Under the pieces are notes generated by a model. The model was not told the DNA's origin. It did not search any database and saw only the letters and a program-made list of their open reading frames with translations. Positions 1-8,715 of a stretch of DNA of 64,000 bases are shown piece after piece. The translations under genes and the position numbers were made by a program. The DNA lies in contig CAVZOJ010000031.1 of the NCBI GenBank assembly GCA_963776845.1, positions 141,635 through 205,634 of the forward strand, written 5' to 3'. Source of the stretch: Roseitranquillus sp963776845. Lineage in GTDB: Bacteria > Pseudomonadota > Alphaproteobacteria > Rhodobacterales > Rhodobacteraceae. Positions within the stretch are counted from its first letter, which is position 1. Every line of letters starts with the position of its first letter.

Positions 1-379
1 AACGCTGCTTCTTCCGCAGGGCCCGGAGCAGCCGTCGCGAGGCCTATGTGTCGCGGCGGCGCTGCACGATCTCCTCGAGCACGACGCGGTGCTGGTCGAC
101 CGCGCGCCACAGCCAGTGCACGGAGCCGCGGATCACCACCCGCACTTCGTCGAGGTGCCAGATGTCGCCCGGCCGCGGTGCGCGTCGCCGAAGGCCTCGG
201 GCGAAGAGCGGACCGAACTTCACGCTCCACCGGCGCACCGTCTCGTAGGAGACGTCGATGCCGCGCTCGGCCAGCATCTCCTCGACAAGGCGCAAGCTGA
301 GCGGGAACCGGGCGTAGGGCCAGACCGCGTGGGCGATGATCTCGGGCGGAAAGCAGTGCCGGCGTTAACTGATGGTCAT
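1..379 (-). pseudogene. IS6-family transposase, N-terminal part, broken and cut by window edge
   Basis: Reading leftward from an ATG at 379, the translation follows the start of IS6-family DDE transposases: the N-terminal segment PPEIIAHAVWPYARFPLSLR, then SYETVRRW, then PGDIWHLDEV with the first catalytic Asp, then HWLWRAVDQH. Two in-frame stops interrupt it: TAA at 365-367 (codon 5) and TAG at 44-46. Beyond the second stop the family sequence continues (SRRLLRALRKKQ) to base 1, so the copy runs out of the window. It cannot make a working transposase. A second, oppositely oriented IS6 fragment lies at 6935-7371. Confidence 0.85.
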
Positions 380-420
380 TGTCGATCAGCGCCTACCATC
401 CCCCGCCGGCGGCGCAACCA

Positions 421-531
421 CTTCGTTCACGTGACATCGCCGACTGGCTCTACCTCGACGGCGACGCGCCGCACTCGGTGCGGGGGCTCGAGAATGCCTC
501 GTTGCTTCTCACCACCCTGTTCGACGCCTGA
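421..531 (+). other. short unassigned protein-like fragment
   Basis: An open stretch ending at TGA 529-531 translates as a plausible protein tail (DIADWLYLDGDAPHS followed by VRGLENASLLLTTLFDA) wedged between the IS6 and IS21 remnants. I do not recognise the family. There is no start codon or ribosome binding site, so at best it is a remnant of a gene cut by the insertions. Confidence 0.2.
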
Positions 532-735
532 GTATCGTCATAGAGGATCGACTGCGGCACGCCGCCGAAGAAGGCGAAGACTTCGATGTGGCCGTCACAG
601 AACGCCTCGGCCGTCTCCGCGTGATACGCCTTCACGAAGATCGCGTCGCTCTGCGGCAGGTCCATGACGAAGAACCGGACCTTCTGCTCGGCGCCGCCCA
701 GGTCCGGCCGCCCAAGCCGACCCCGGGCGCCAACG
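530..735 (-). pseudogene. IS21-family IstA transposase, internal fragment
   Basis: The minus-strand translation matches the middle of IS21-family IstA (rve/DDE domain): EQKVRFFVMDLPQSDAIFVK, AYHAETAEAFCDGHIEVFAF and FGGVPQSILYDDTQ are the characteristic stretch around the catalytic core. Neither the helix-turn-helix N-terminus nor the C-terminus nor IstB is present nearby. It is a relic, roughly 70 codons of a normal ~400-500. An N-terminal IstA relic of the same family lies at 20262-20585. Confidence 0.8.
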
Positions 736-840
736 TGGCCGATTATTGCGCCGTCATCCCCAGCCGGATCGACGAGCTCATGCCCTGGCAGTTCCGAACG
801 GCGTCAAACCTCGCTGCATATTAGGCCTCCTGCGAAGCGC

Positions 841-1233
841 TTACGACCTTATCGAGCGGGCGCGCGCGAGCTCGTGTTCGGCGAGGTTGAGCTCGTTCGC
901 GCGCTGCAGGACCACCGTCCGCGCCTCCTCCATCGCGTCCCGCGCAAGATCGGCCTCCGCTTCGGCGCGCGCGATCTGGGCGTCCAGCTCATCGGTCTCC
1001 ATCACCGCGAGCGTGGCGCCGGCCGTCACGAGGTCGCCCTCCACGACGGCGATCTCGAGGACGCGGCCCGAATGCTTCGCTGCGATGTCAATCTGCCGCG
1101 CCTCAAGCCGTCCGTTGCCGAGCACGAGACTCTCCGGCAGGGTCGTGTCCTGCTCCTGAAACAGGGTGACGGCGGTCACGCCGCTGACCGCGATGACAAG
1201 GACGAGCAGCGCGATCTTGTCTCGGCTGAACAT
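841..1233 (-). pseudogene. HlyD-type membrane fusion protein, truncated after 130 residues
   Basis: Starts at ATG 1233 after a GAGGAG ribosome binding site. It has one N-terminal membrane anchor (residues ~7-24), then the biotinyl-lipoyl-like half motif (GRLEARQIDIAAKHSGRVLE, VVEGDLVTAGATLAVMETDE), then the first alpha-helical hairpin arm (DAQIARAEAEADLARDAMEE). Family members, the periplasmic adaptors of ABC or RND exporters, are about 320-350 residues. This one stops at ~130 beside IS remnants, so the second lipoyl half and beta-barrel are lost. No partner transporter remains. Likely inactive. Confidence 0.8.
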
Positions 1234-1608
1234 GGCTTCTCCTCACGGACCCAGCAGATCTGGTGATTTCTGCTGGCGGCATGCCGAACTTGGCCTTGCG
1301 CTCGGTCAAGTGCAACTCGCACCCTACCGTTCGACATTGCCGATAGCCGCCGCGATGCTGCCCGGACTATTGTCCCGTCACCTGCACACAAGACGCTGCG
1401 CCGGAAAGGCGAAGGGCGCAACCCGCACCAAGGACGGGCTCGCCGGCGATGCCGCAGAAGATCGACCTCAACATGGAACCCAGCGCCAAGCTCCTTGCGC
1501 TCACTCTGTCGCTCGTCATCGTAGCTGAAGATCTCATGCGTGCCTTCGCACGGCTCTTGTAAGCTGAGTTAGGTGAGACTGCATGATACCACCACGAGGG
1601 GCGCCGCC
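1234..1608. other. intergenic region, divergent between HlyD remnant and alcohol dehydrogenase
   Basis: No coding sequence is supportable here. It must carry the promoters for the two divergent genes, but I could not pick out convincing -35/-10 boxes. Confidence 0.5.
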
Positions 1609-2589
1609 ATGAAGGCAATGGTTCTCCACCGGCTTGGCCAGCGGCTGCTGCCGACGGAGATCGAACTCCCGCCTCCTGGAACTGGGGAGGTTGAGATCGC
1701 GATCGAGGCCTGCGGCGTTTGCCGCACCGACCTTCACGTCGTCGACGGCGAGCTCACGCACCCCACGCTGCCGCTCGTCCCTGGCCACGAGATCGTCGGC
1801 CGCGTTGTCCGCACCGGCCCCGGCGTCGCGATCCAGCCGGGCCAGCGCGTCGGCGTTCCCTGGCTCGGCCACACCTGCGGCGCCTGCCCATACTGTGCAC
1901 GCGGGCAGGAGAACCTGTGCGACGCTCCGATGTTCACCGGCTACACCCGCAACGGCGGGTTCGCGGAGACCTGTATCGCCGACGCCGCCTACTGCTTCGA
2001 ACTGCCGGACGAAAGCGACCCGGTGGCGTTGTCGCCGCTGCTCTGCGCCGGGCTCATCGGCTACCGCAGCTACGCCATGGCCGAGCCTGAGGCGCGGCTG
2101 GGGCTCTACGGCTTCGGGGCGGCGGCGCACATCCTCTGCCAGATCGCCGCCTGGCAGGATAAGGAAGTGTACGCCTTCACCAGCCCCGGCGACACCGCCG
2201 CGCAGGACTTCGCGCGTCGGCTCGGCGCGGTCTGGGCCGGACCGTCCGATGTGGCGCCACCGGTTCTGCTCGACGCCGCGATCATCTTCGCCCCGGTCGG
2301 GCCGCTGGTCCCCGCTGCGCTGCGGGCGGTGCGCAAGGGCGGGCGCGTGGTCTGCGGCGGCATCCATATGAGCGACATCCCCTCCTTCTCCTACGCCGAC
2401 CTCTGGGAGGAGCGGCAGATCCGATCGGTCGCCAATCTCACCCGCGCCGATGGCGAGGCGTTCTTTCCGCTCGCCGCCGCCGCCGGGGTCCAGACCGAAA
2501 CCGTCCGCTATCCGCTGGTCGAGGCCAACGCGGCGCTGGACGATCTGCGCGCCGGCCGCCTTCAGGGCGCCGCGGTGCTGGTGCCCTGA
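1609..2589 (+). CDS. zinc-dependent alcohol dehydrogenase (MDR superfamily)
   Basis: A 326-residue medium-chain dehydrogenase/reductase that would interconvert alcohols and aldehydes with NAD(P)(H) in the cytoplasm. Visible features: catalytic zinc ligand region CGVCRTDLHVVDGELTHP (residues ~37-54), the family motif GHEIVGRVV, and a structural zinc lobe with four cysteines in HTCGACPYCARGQENLCD. A Rossmann part starts near GLYGFGAAAHILCQ (~165 on). The sequence is of the AdhA-like class common beside stress genes. ATG 1609 (MKAMVLHRLG) is chosen over 1573 because it matches the usual family start. The downstream kinase gene begins one base after its stop, so both are probably co-transcribed. 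Confidence 0.9.
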   Translation: MKAMVLHRLGQRLLPTEIELPPPGTGEVEIAIEACGVCRTDLHVVDGELTHPTLPLVPGHEIVGRVVRTGPGVAIQPGQRVGVPWLGHTCGACPYCARGQENLCDAPMFTGYTRNGGFAETCIADAAYCFELPDESDPVALSPLLCAGLIGYRSYAMAEPEARLGLYGFGAAAHILCQIAAWQDKEVYAFTSPGDTAAQDFARRLGAVWAGPSDVAPPVLLDAAIIFAPVGPLVPAALRAVRKGGRVVCGGIHMSDIPSFSYADLWEERQIRSVANLTRADGEAFFPLAAAAGVQTETVRYPLVEANAALDDLRAGRLQGAAVLVP

Positions 2590-2590
2590 G

Positions 2591-4132
2591 ATGGACGACC
2601 AATCCGAGGTCCTGGCATTTCTCGCCTCTCCCGCGGCGCATGGCGGTGCGGCCCCGGTGGAGCGGATCGACACCCACGGCGCCTACGTCTTCCTCGCCGG
2701 CGACCGGGCCGTGAAGATCAAGCGCGCCGTCCGCTACGACTACATGGACCTCTCGACGAGGGAGAAGCGGCGCGATTTGCTCCGCCGTGAGCTCGAGCTC
2801 AACAGGCCCGCCGCACCAGCGCTCTACCGCGACGTCGTTCCGATCACCCGGTCAACCGACGGCACCCTCGCCTGGGACGGCAACGGCCCGCCGGTCGAAT
2901 GGGCGCTGCGTATGTCCCGCTTCCCGCGCGAGGCAGAGCTCGAGGTCATGGCCGAGGAGGGACGCATCGACGACGACCTCGCCGATCGACTGGGCGAGGA
3001 GGTCGCCCGATACCATGCCGCTGCTCCGGCGCGGCCCGACGACGGCGCCGACCTCATCGCGGAGATCCTCGACGAACTCGACCGCGTGTTCGCTGGAATG
3101 GCAGTGGCGCTTGGCGCCGACCGCATCGCCCTGTTCATGCAAGCCGTTCGATCGGCTCACGATGGAACCGCTCCGGTCCTGCGTCGGCGTGGGACAGGCG
3201 GCCATATTCGCCGCTGCCACGGCGACCTGCACCTGCGGAACCTGGTGATGATCGACAGCCGCCCGACGCCGTTCGACGCGCTCGAGTTCGATGAGCGCCT
3301 CGGCACCTGCGACGTGCTCTACGACCTTGCCTTCCTGCTCATGGACCTCGAACATCGCGACCTGAAGCGCGCCGCGAATGTTGTGCTGAACAGCTATCTG
3401 CGCGCCGCGCCCGGTAACCTCTCGGGTCTCTGCGCGCTGCCCCTCTTCCTTTCGCTGCGCGCGGCCATTCGCGCCATGGTCGACGTCCAGACCGACACCG
3501 CCACCGGTGGTGCGCACGGCGCGGAGGCACGGGCTTATCTCGACGCCGCCCTTCGCTACCTGTCACCGCCGGCTTCCTGCCTTGTCGCCATTGGCGGTCT
3601 CTCCGGCAGCGGCAAGACCACCCTCGGTCGTCTCCTCGCCCCCGAACTCGGTCCGGCCCCAGGTGCCGTCCATCTGCGGAGCGACCTCGAGCGCAAGGCG
3701 ATGCTGGGCGTCCGCCCGCTCGACCGGCTTCCGGACGCGTCCTACGATGCTGCGACCACTGCCCGCGTCTACGATGCGCTGCACCGTAAGGCCGCTGAAG
3801 CGTTGGCGGCCGGTCAAGCCGTCATCCTCGACGCCGCCCACCTGACCGAGCAGGAGCGCGACGCCTCCGCATCCGCAGCCGGACCGCATTCGTTCTTCGG
3901 CCTGTGGCTCGACGCCGGCCCCGACACCCTCATTTCACGCGTGACCGCTCGACGCGGAGACGCCTCTGACGCCGACGCGCGCGTGGTCGGACAGCAGCTT
4001 GCACGTTCCGTTGGCCGCATGGGCTGGAGCCGTATCGACGCAGGTGGCACCCCGGACGAAACAGGCACCGCTGCCCGGCATGTCATCTCCGAACTTGCTT
4101 CCGATCAATCCGCACGGCGCGCACCGAATTAG
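2591..4132 (+). CDS. fused aminoglycoside-phosphotransferase-like kinase and P-loop ATPase
   Basis: A 513-residue two-domain protein. Residues ~1-320 have an APH/choline-kinase fold, with the catalytic HGD motif in CHGDLHLRNLVMID (about residue 208) and the metal-site aspartate in FDALEFDERL. Residues ~330-513 form an AAA/gluconate-kinase-like P-loop domain with Walker A GGLSGSGKTT (~335). Such fusions are widespread in proteobacteria and usually of unknown substrate; antibiotic resistance should not be inferred from the name. Start ATG 2591 lies one base after the alcohol dehydrogenase stop. It precedes a CBS-linked site-2 protease, a combination often seen in stress islands. Confidence 0.85.
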   Translation: MDDQSEVLAFLASPAAHGGAAPVERIDTHGAYVFLAGDRAVKIKRAVRYDYMDLSTREKRRDLLRRELELNRPAAPALYRDVVPITRSTDGTLAWDGNGPPVEWALRMSRFPREAELEVMAEEGRIDDDLADRLGEEVARYHAAAPARPDDGADLIAEILDELDRVFAGMAVALGADRIALFMQAVRSAHDGTAPVLRRRGTGGHIRRCHGDLHLRNLVMIDSRPTPFDALEFDERLGTCDVLYDLAFLLMDLEHRDLKRAANVVLNSYLRAAPGNLSGLCALPLFLSLRAAIRAMVDVQTDTATGGAHGAEARAYLDAALRYLSPPASCLVAIGGLSGSGKTTLGRLLAPELGPAPGAVHLRSDLERKAMLGVRPLDRLPDASYDAATTARVYDALHRKAAEALAAGQAVILDAAHLTEQERDASASAAGPHSFFGLWLDAGPDTLISRVTARRGDASDADARVVGQQLARSVGRMGWSRIDAGGTPDETGTAARHVISELASDQSARRAPN

Positions 4133-4160
4133 TCTCGCGTCACCGCCAAGGAAGGCTTCG

Positions 4161-5300
4161 ATGTTCAACAACGCCCTGCCGCTCTTCGAGATCGCCGGCT
4201 TTCGCGTCCGCGTCGATCCGAGCTGGCTGCTGATCGCCGCGCTCATCGTCTGGAGCCTCGCCACCGGCTACTTTCCTGTCGCCGCTCCGGCAATCGGCGG
4301 GATCGGGACCATCTTGCTCGCGGTCACCGCGATGCTGGCGCTTTTTGCCAGCCTGATCCTTCACGAGCTTTCGCACTCGCTGGTCGCGCGTCGGTTCGGC
4401 CTCGGCGTCGGGGCGATCACGCTGTTCCTGTTCGGTGGCGTCGCCGAGCTTGAGGCGGAGCCGCGTGATGCCCGGTCCGAGTTCTGGATTGCCATCGCCG
4501 GCCCAATCGCCAGCTTCGCGATCGCCGCCGCGGTGTGGGTGATACGAAATCTCGCATTCGGTGCGGGTGCTGGCGAAGGCGCGCTCGCGCTCCTCGACTA
4601 CCTCGCGGCGATCAACCTTGTCCTCGCCGTCTTCAACCTTCTGCCGGCCTTTCCGCTCGACGGCGGGCGGGTCCTGCGCGCCTGGCTCTGGGCGCGCTCC
4701 GGCGACCTCGTGATCGCGACCCAGAGGGCCGTGCGGGTCAGTACGGTAATCGCATATGTCCTGATCGGTCTCGGGGTGCTGGCGCTCTTCACCGGCGGCG
4801 GCATCGGCTCGCTCTGGCAGATCATGATCGGCGTCTTCGTCCTTGCCGCCGGTCGCGCGACCGCGCGCCAGGTCGAGACACGCACGGCCCTCGCTGGCCG
4901 GACCGTCGCTTCGGTCATGTCACGCGCGCCTCGATCCGTGAGGCCGGAAGACACAGTCCTGTCGCTAGTCGACGATCTCATGCTGCGCTACGGCAACAGC
5001 TTCGTCCCGGTCGTCGATGGCGACCGGCTGCTGGGATGCGTGGACGCCCGCACGATCCAGAAGCTCGAGCGCGAAGACTGGCCGCGCACGCAGATCTCCA
5101 CGATTCTGACGCCTTCGGGACCCGCCAACACGCTCGCGCCGGAAATGCCTCTAGAGGAGGTCCTTGAGCAGATCACCGCCAGCGGGCAGCGCAAGTTCCT
5201 GGTCGCTCGCGGTGACCGTCTGCTCGGCGTGGTCTGCCTGTCCGACCTGACCGACTACGTCCGCCTCGTCAGTCGGATCGGCGACCATGCGCGCGCCTAA
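4161..5300 (+). CDS. site-2 protease (M50 family) with C-terminal CBS pair
   Basis: 379 residues, ATG 4161 after AAGGAAGG. It is an intramembrane zinc metalloprotease: several hydrophobic helices in the first ~220 residues, the HExxH zinc site as HELSH (about residue 68), and the distal ligand motif NLLPAFPLDGGRVL (~160). Two CBS modules follow (about 245-370; SVMSRAPRSVRPEDTVLSLV, then TILTPSGPANTLAPEMPLEE). Known members cleave membrane-anchored regulators, with CBS domains sensing adenine nucleotides. The substrate here is unknown. It ends the alcohol dehydrogenase/kinase run and looks intact. Confidence 0.9.
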   Translation: MFNNALPLFEIAGFRVRVDPSWLLIAALIVWSLATGYFPVAAPAIGGIGTILLAVTAMLALFASLILHELSHSLVARRFGLGVGAITLFLFGGVAELEAEPRDARSEFWIAIAGPIASFAIAAAVWVIRNLAFGAGAGEGALALLDYLAAINLVLAVFNLLPAFPLDGGRVLRAWLWARSGDLVIATQRAVRVSTVIAYVLIGLGVLALFTGGGIGSLWQIMIGVFVLAAGRATARQVETRTALAGRTVASVMSRAPRSVRPEDTVLSLVDDLMLRYGNSFVPVVDGDRLLGCVDARTIQKLEREDWPRTQISTILTPSGPANTLAPEMPLEEVLEQITASGQRKFLVARGDRLLGVVCLSDLTDYVRLVSRIGDHARA

Positions 5301-5432
5301 TATAAACTGATTTCTTCTGCGGCTGAGAGGCGGCGCTGGCCATAACGGCGGTGTTCTGTGTGACCGAGATCTAGTCGATCCGCGGCGCTCCGTTCGCGCT
5401 TCCTGCCGCGCCAAAGGCTTCTCTGGTCATGC

Positions 5433-6095
5433 TTGCCATGCGTGCCGCACGCCTGTCCGACCGATTTGACCGATGCCCAGTGGTCGCTGATCGCGCCACA
5501 CCTTCCGCCACCACGGCCGGGCGGCAGGCCGCGCCGCACGAACCTGCGTGCCATTGTCGACGCGATCTTCCATCTGCTGCGCACCGGTTCCCAGTGGCGC
5601 TTGCTGCCGCGCGATTTCCCGCCCTCGGGGACGGTCTGGTGGTACTTCCGTCGCTGGCGGCTCGACGGCGTCTGGACCCGGCTGCATCGCGCGCTCTACC
5701 GCGCCGCCCGGCGACATGCCGGCCGGCGGCCCGATCCTACGGTGGCGATCATGGACAGCCAGTCCGTGAAAACGACCAAAAGTAGGGTGTTCGCGGCTTC
5801 GACGGCCGCAAGCGGATCAAGGGACGCAAGCGCCAGATGCTCGTCGATACTCAGGGCTTTCTCATTGCGTGCCGTGTCGAGCCGGCTGGCATTTCCGATC
5901 GCCACGCCGCTCGCGATCTGACCGATGGGCTAACTCTGCTCTGGCCAAAGATCCACACTGTGATCGTCGACGCTGGCTACGAGAGCAAAGGCTTGGCACA
6001 AGACATGAAAGACCGGAATGGCTGGCGCCTGAAAATCGTCAAGCTCCGGGAGCAGGCGTTAAAGTTCGCCGGGCTGAACTGGATCGTCGAGGTTC
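5433..6095 (+). pseudogene. IS5-family transposase, frameshifted and 3'-truncated
   Basis: The first frame from ATG 5433 gives the IS5/IS4-like N-terminal part (DLTDAQWSLIAPHLPPPRPG, LLPRDFPPSGTVWWYF) and the first DDE region VAIMDSQSVKTTK. An indel near 5780 shifts the frame, after which FDGRKRIKGRKRQMLVDTQG and TVIVDAGYESKGLAQ continue until about 6095, where homology stops before the final catalytic Glu region is complete. One frameshift and a missing C-terminus mean it is dead. It separates the site-2 protease gene from the broken MFS gene. Confidence 0.85.
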
Positions 6096-6140
6096 AGCAA
6101 GTGAGCCGGCTACCCAGCCTCCGCGACACCATCAACCTGA

Positions 6141-6422
6141 AAATGCCCGTCGATGTGGCTCGTCTCGCAGAACGCCGTGCGGCAGCTCGTCTCGCCGCCC
6201 TTGATCCTGGGCCGCGTCAACGCGGTCATCCAGACTGCGATCTACGGGGTGAGGCCGATCGGCGCCTTGATCGGGGGCCTGGTGGCCGGACAGGCGGGGC
6301 CGATGGCAGGCCTCGGCCTCGTTGTGGGGGCCTTCGGCCTCTCGTTCGCGGTTTCGCTGTTCAGCGACCTTCGCAGCATCGGCAGCTACCGATCGTTGAG
6401 AAGCGCCCCCGCCGCGGAGTAG
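6141..6422 (+). pseudogene. MFS transporter, C-terminal fragment
   Basis: About 90 codons matching the last membrane helices of major-facilitator exporters: VSQNAVRQLVSPPLILGRVN, then AIYGVRPIGALIGGLVAGQA, then a final helix GLGLVVGAFGLSFAVSLFSD. A TGA at 6138-6140 closes the frame upstream, where the IS5 remnant joins, so ten or so transmembrane helices are missing. Presumably the IS5 insertion/deletion removed the rest. Its stop is just before the DUF2267 gene, with which it may once have been co-transcribed. Confidence 0.75.
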
Positions 6423-6447
6423 CATGGTTTCGCGGAGGAGGTCTTCC

Positions 6448-6905
6448 ATGCCGATGCCCTGGACCTACCGCCATGCCAGCCGCGAGTTCCGCGCGTTCCT
6501 CGTTGATGCGAAGGAGCGCATGTCGCTAGAGTCCGACAACATGGCCTACACTGAGGTCGATGCGGTGTTCCACGTCTTTCGTAGACGCCTGACGGCTCAA
6601 CAAGGTCTTGACTTCGCCAGCGTCCTTCCCTGCGTGCCGCGGCCATCTTCGTCAAGGACTGGTCGGTCGCTGATCCGCCCGCCCCCTTCGGGGATCGGAC
6701 GGCGATGACCCGCGAGGCCCAGCGCGTGCGGGCGAGCCACAGCCTTACACCCGACAACGCAATCGAGGCGACGGCATGGGCCCTGCGACGAACCATCGAT
6801 CAGCGCAACCTCGATCGCGTCATCGCGCGCATCGGGCTTCGGGCGCAGGCCTTCTGGTACGTTGAGGTCACCGACCCGGCCGAGCTCGCCCAACGGATCG
6901 TGTAG
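6448..6905 (+). pseudogene. DUF2267-domain protein, frameshifted
   Basis: ATG 6448 follows a strong GCGGAGGAGG site. The first half (PWTYRHASREFRAFLVDAKE, YTEVDAVFHVFRRRLTAQQG) is typical DUF2267. Around 6630 the frame shifts: in the next frame the family sequence resumes as FVKDWSVADPPAPFGD and continues to NAIEATAWALRRTIDQRNLD and the tail PAELAQRIV ending at 6905. DUF2267 proteins are small cytosolic proteins of unknown biochemical function often encoded with stress genes. A single small indel separates this from an intact ~150-residue gene, so sequencing error should be excluded. Confidence 0.75.
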
Positions 6906-6934
6906 GTCGCATGAACGATCCGGTCACGCTCTTC

Positions 6935-7371
6935 GGGCACTGGCTCTGGCGCGCTCGACCAGCATGGTGTCGTGCTCGACATCTTCGTTCAGAGCCGCCG
7001 CGACGCTCGATCTGCCGAGCGCCTGTTACGCAAGCTCATGAAACGACAGGAGTGCGTTCCGCGGGTCATGATCACCGACAAGCCGCGCAGCTACGGCGCG
7101 GCGGCGCGGGTGATCATGCCGGGGGTCGAGCACCGCCAGCACAAGGGTTTGGATAACCGCGCGGAGAACAGCCATCAGCCCACCCGAAGACGGGAGGGGA
7201 TCATGAAGCGGTTCAAGTCGCCTGGGCAGGCGCAGCGCTTCCTCGCCACCCACGACCAGGTCGCCAATCTGTCCGAGAACTCCAGCCGCCGCAAACGCCG
7301 ATCACCGCCGCCAGACCAGACGACACGCTCACACGGTCTGGGCGGAAATCGCGAACGTCGCTGTCGCCTGA
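6935..7371 (+). pseudogene. IS6-family transposase, C-terminal fragment
   Basis: Begins abruptly at HWLWRA (about 6939). After a frameshift it runs through GVVLDIFVQSRRDARSAERL, PRVMITDKPRSYGAAARVIM and the IS6 signature EHRQHKGLDNRAENSHQPTR to QRFLATHDQVANL. Another shift near 7270 leads to the family tail HTVWAEIANVAVA and TGA 7369-7371. The N-terminal ~100 residues are absent. Together with the opposite-strand relic at 1-379 it brackets the first gene block, but the two are different portions of the gene. Confidence 0.8.
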
Positions 7372-7399
7372 CCCGCCCACGAACAATGCGCTCCTCGAT

Positions 7400-7683
7400 C
7401 CTGAGGTCGCAGTTGACGATGCCCCTCGAGCGCCTCCGGGTTCTGCGCGTGATCCCGCGGACGGGCGGAGAGCTTCCTGAACCCCATCCGGCGCAGCTCG
7501 CGCCCGAGCGTCTGCCGGCGGAGCGAGACCTCGAACGTGTCCCGCAGCCAGCCCACGAGGTCGCCAAGCCGCCTGCGCACGACGCCATGAAGCTCGGGCT
7601 TCGCTCCGTCCTCGACGGCCTTCGCGAGCGCAGCGCGCCGTTTCTCGCGCTCGTGGCGTTTCGAGAGATGCTGCCCGACGCTT
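7400..7683 (-). pseudogene. IS630-type transposase, helix-turn-helix fragment
   Basis: The minus-strand sequence AVEDGAKPELHGVVRRRLGD, ELRRMGFRKLSARPRDHAQN followed by PEAL is the winged-helix DNA-binding region of IS630-like transposases. The DDE domain does not follow in any frame, so only ~90 codons survive. It abuts the AbrB-like fragment at ~7683, suggesting insertion into that gene. Confidence 0.65.
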
Positions 7684-7927
7684 ACGGCGCGGGAAGCGAC
7701 TGAGCAGGCGGTCCGATCCGCGTTATGACCAGAGGCAGGAGCGCCACGAGCGCAATGATGCGTGCGACGTGATGGGTGCCGACAAAGACGGGATCGTAGC
7801 CGAGAAACAGCGCAATCGCGGCCATCGCCTCGCCACCGCCCGGCGCAAACGCTACCACTGATACCATCGCCCGGTGACGCTGACTCACGAAGGGGATTCC
7901 GCAGATTGGCGTGGCGTGATTCACCAT
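7682..7927 (-). pseudogene. AbrB-family membrane protein, C-terminal fragment
   Basis: About 80 codons: VVAFAPGGGEAMAAIALFLG, then YDPVFVGTHHVARIIALVAL and a last hydrophobic helix. This closely follows the final repeat of the AbrB duplication/ammonia-monooxygenase-like membrane proteins (function uncertain; ~350 residues when intact). The N-terminal four fifths are missing, and IS debris lies on both sides. Non-functional remnant. Confidence 0.6.
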
Positions 7928-8179
7928 GGAGAACTGGGGGAGGTTCTCGATGGGAAAGGCGATTGTCCTGCGGGCAGATCATGGAGCCGACGAGTTGCGC
8001 CGTCTGGCGAGGGCGAGCCGTGCCACGTCCTGATCGCACCATGACGGCGGTTTCGGATGCAGCCTCAGAGCGCGTCCCACGCCTAGAACCTCCAGCGCCG
8101 ATTCGGCCACCGCCGTCAGCCCGATCACCGGCGGCAGCGAAGTGGCGGCCACCATCGCGGTCGAGATTGCAGGGCCTGA

Positions 8180-8542
8180 AGGTTGAGCTGGCCCTGATCC
8201 TTCTCGGACACAGTCCTGAGGTTCGGCCGCGGAGCCACCTCGGCAATCGCTTCGCGTAGTTGTAGTCGTTCTTCTGCCCCCTATGTCGCGGGGATGATCC
8301 GCGGGTCGAAGCTGATTCCGCGCAGTGTCCAGTTGACGAAATGTGCGCTGAGACACGCCTCCGTCGAGACGACGCACCGTGGCAGCTTCTCGAAGGTGGC
8401 GGTGAGAGCGAGCCGCCTGATCTGCCGGCGCAAGACCTACGTGGCCGGAGCGGTCGAACCCGGCCAAGTGAAACGTGACCTTGACGATGTCGATGCCGAC
8501 CACGGACAGGTTCTCGAGACTTGCTGACTTCTTCGCACACAT
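8180..8542 (-). pseudogene. IS110-family transposase, N-terminal fragment with frameshifts
   Basis: From ATG 8542: MCAKKSASLENLSVVGIDIV with the first DEDD acidic residue, then KVTFHLAGFDRSGHV. Frames then shift; the third frame gives GQKNDYNYAKRL (family pattern for the second acidic site) and further IS110-like sequence to about 8180. The Tnp20 C-terminal serine domain is absent. It lies immediately left of integrase/IS91 copy A. Between 7928 and 8179 I see no gene. Confidence 0.65.
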
Positions 8543-8673
8543 AGCTGCTTCTCTTGGTGGCGCGGATGATCCAGCTTCGGGACGAGGACGAAGCCGCTTT
8601 CGCGGCATTGGCGCTCGTGGGTGTCGTTCGGCACTGATCTGAGTTGCGCGCTTCTCTGATCGGGCTGACCGGT

Positions 8674-8702
8674 CTGAGGATTGGGGCCTTCCCAATCGTC
8701 AG
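8674..8702 (+). promoter_or_regulatory. leader hairpin just upstream of integrase A ribosome binding site
   Basis: Arms CTGAGGATTGGG and CCCAATCGTCAG pair with one mismatch around a short loop and end only a few bases before the AGGAGG of the integrase. The same hairpin precedes copies B (16920-16948) and C (28109-28137). It could be a translational or transcriptional control element, or part of the element's replication end; which is unknown. Confidence 0.5.
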
Positions 8703-8715
8703 ACAGGAGGGTCCC

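Noticed and set aside
1534..2673. Long minus-strand open frame (379 codons) over the alcohol dehydrogenase
   Set aside because: It is antisense to a gene with clear zinc motifs, has arginine/alanine-rich GC-driven composition and matches no family.
2591..4132. Antibiotic resistance gene because of the aminoglycoside-phosphotransferase-like domain
   Set aside because: The fused APH/P-loop ATPase architecture is a common housekeeping or stress family; nothing points to aminoglycosides as substrate.
8593..8606. Mini-hairpin GCCGCTTTCGCGGC at the element left end as a type of insertion repeat
   Set aside because: It is part of the shared left boundary of copies A and C rather than inserted within a gene, so it is more likely a terminal feature.
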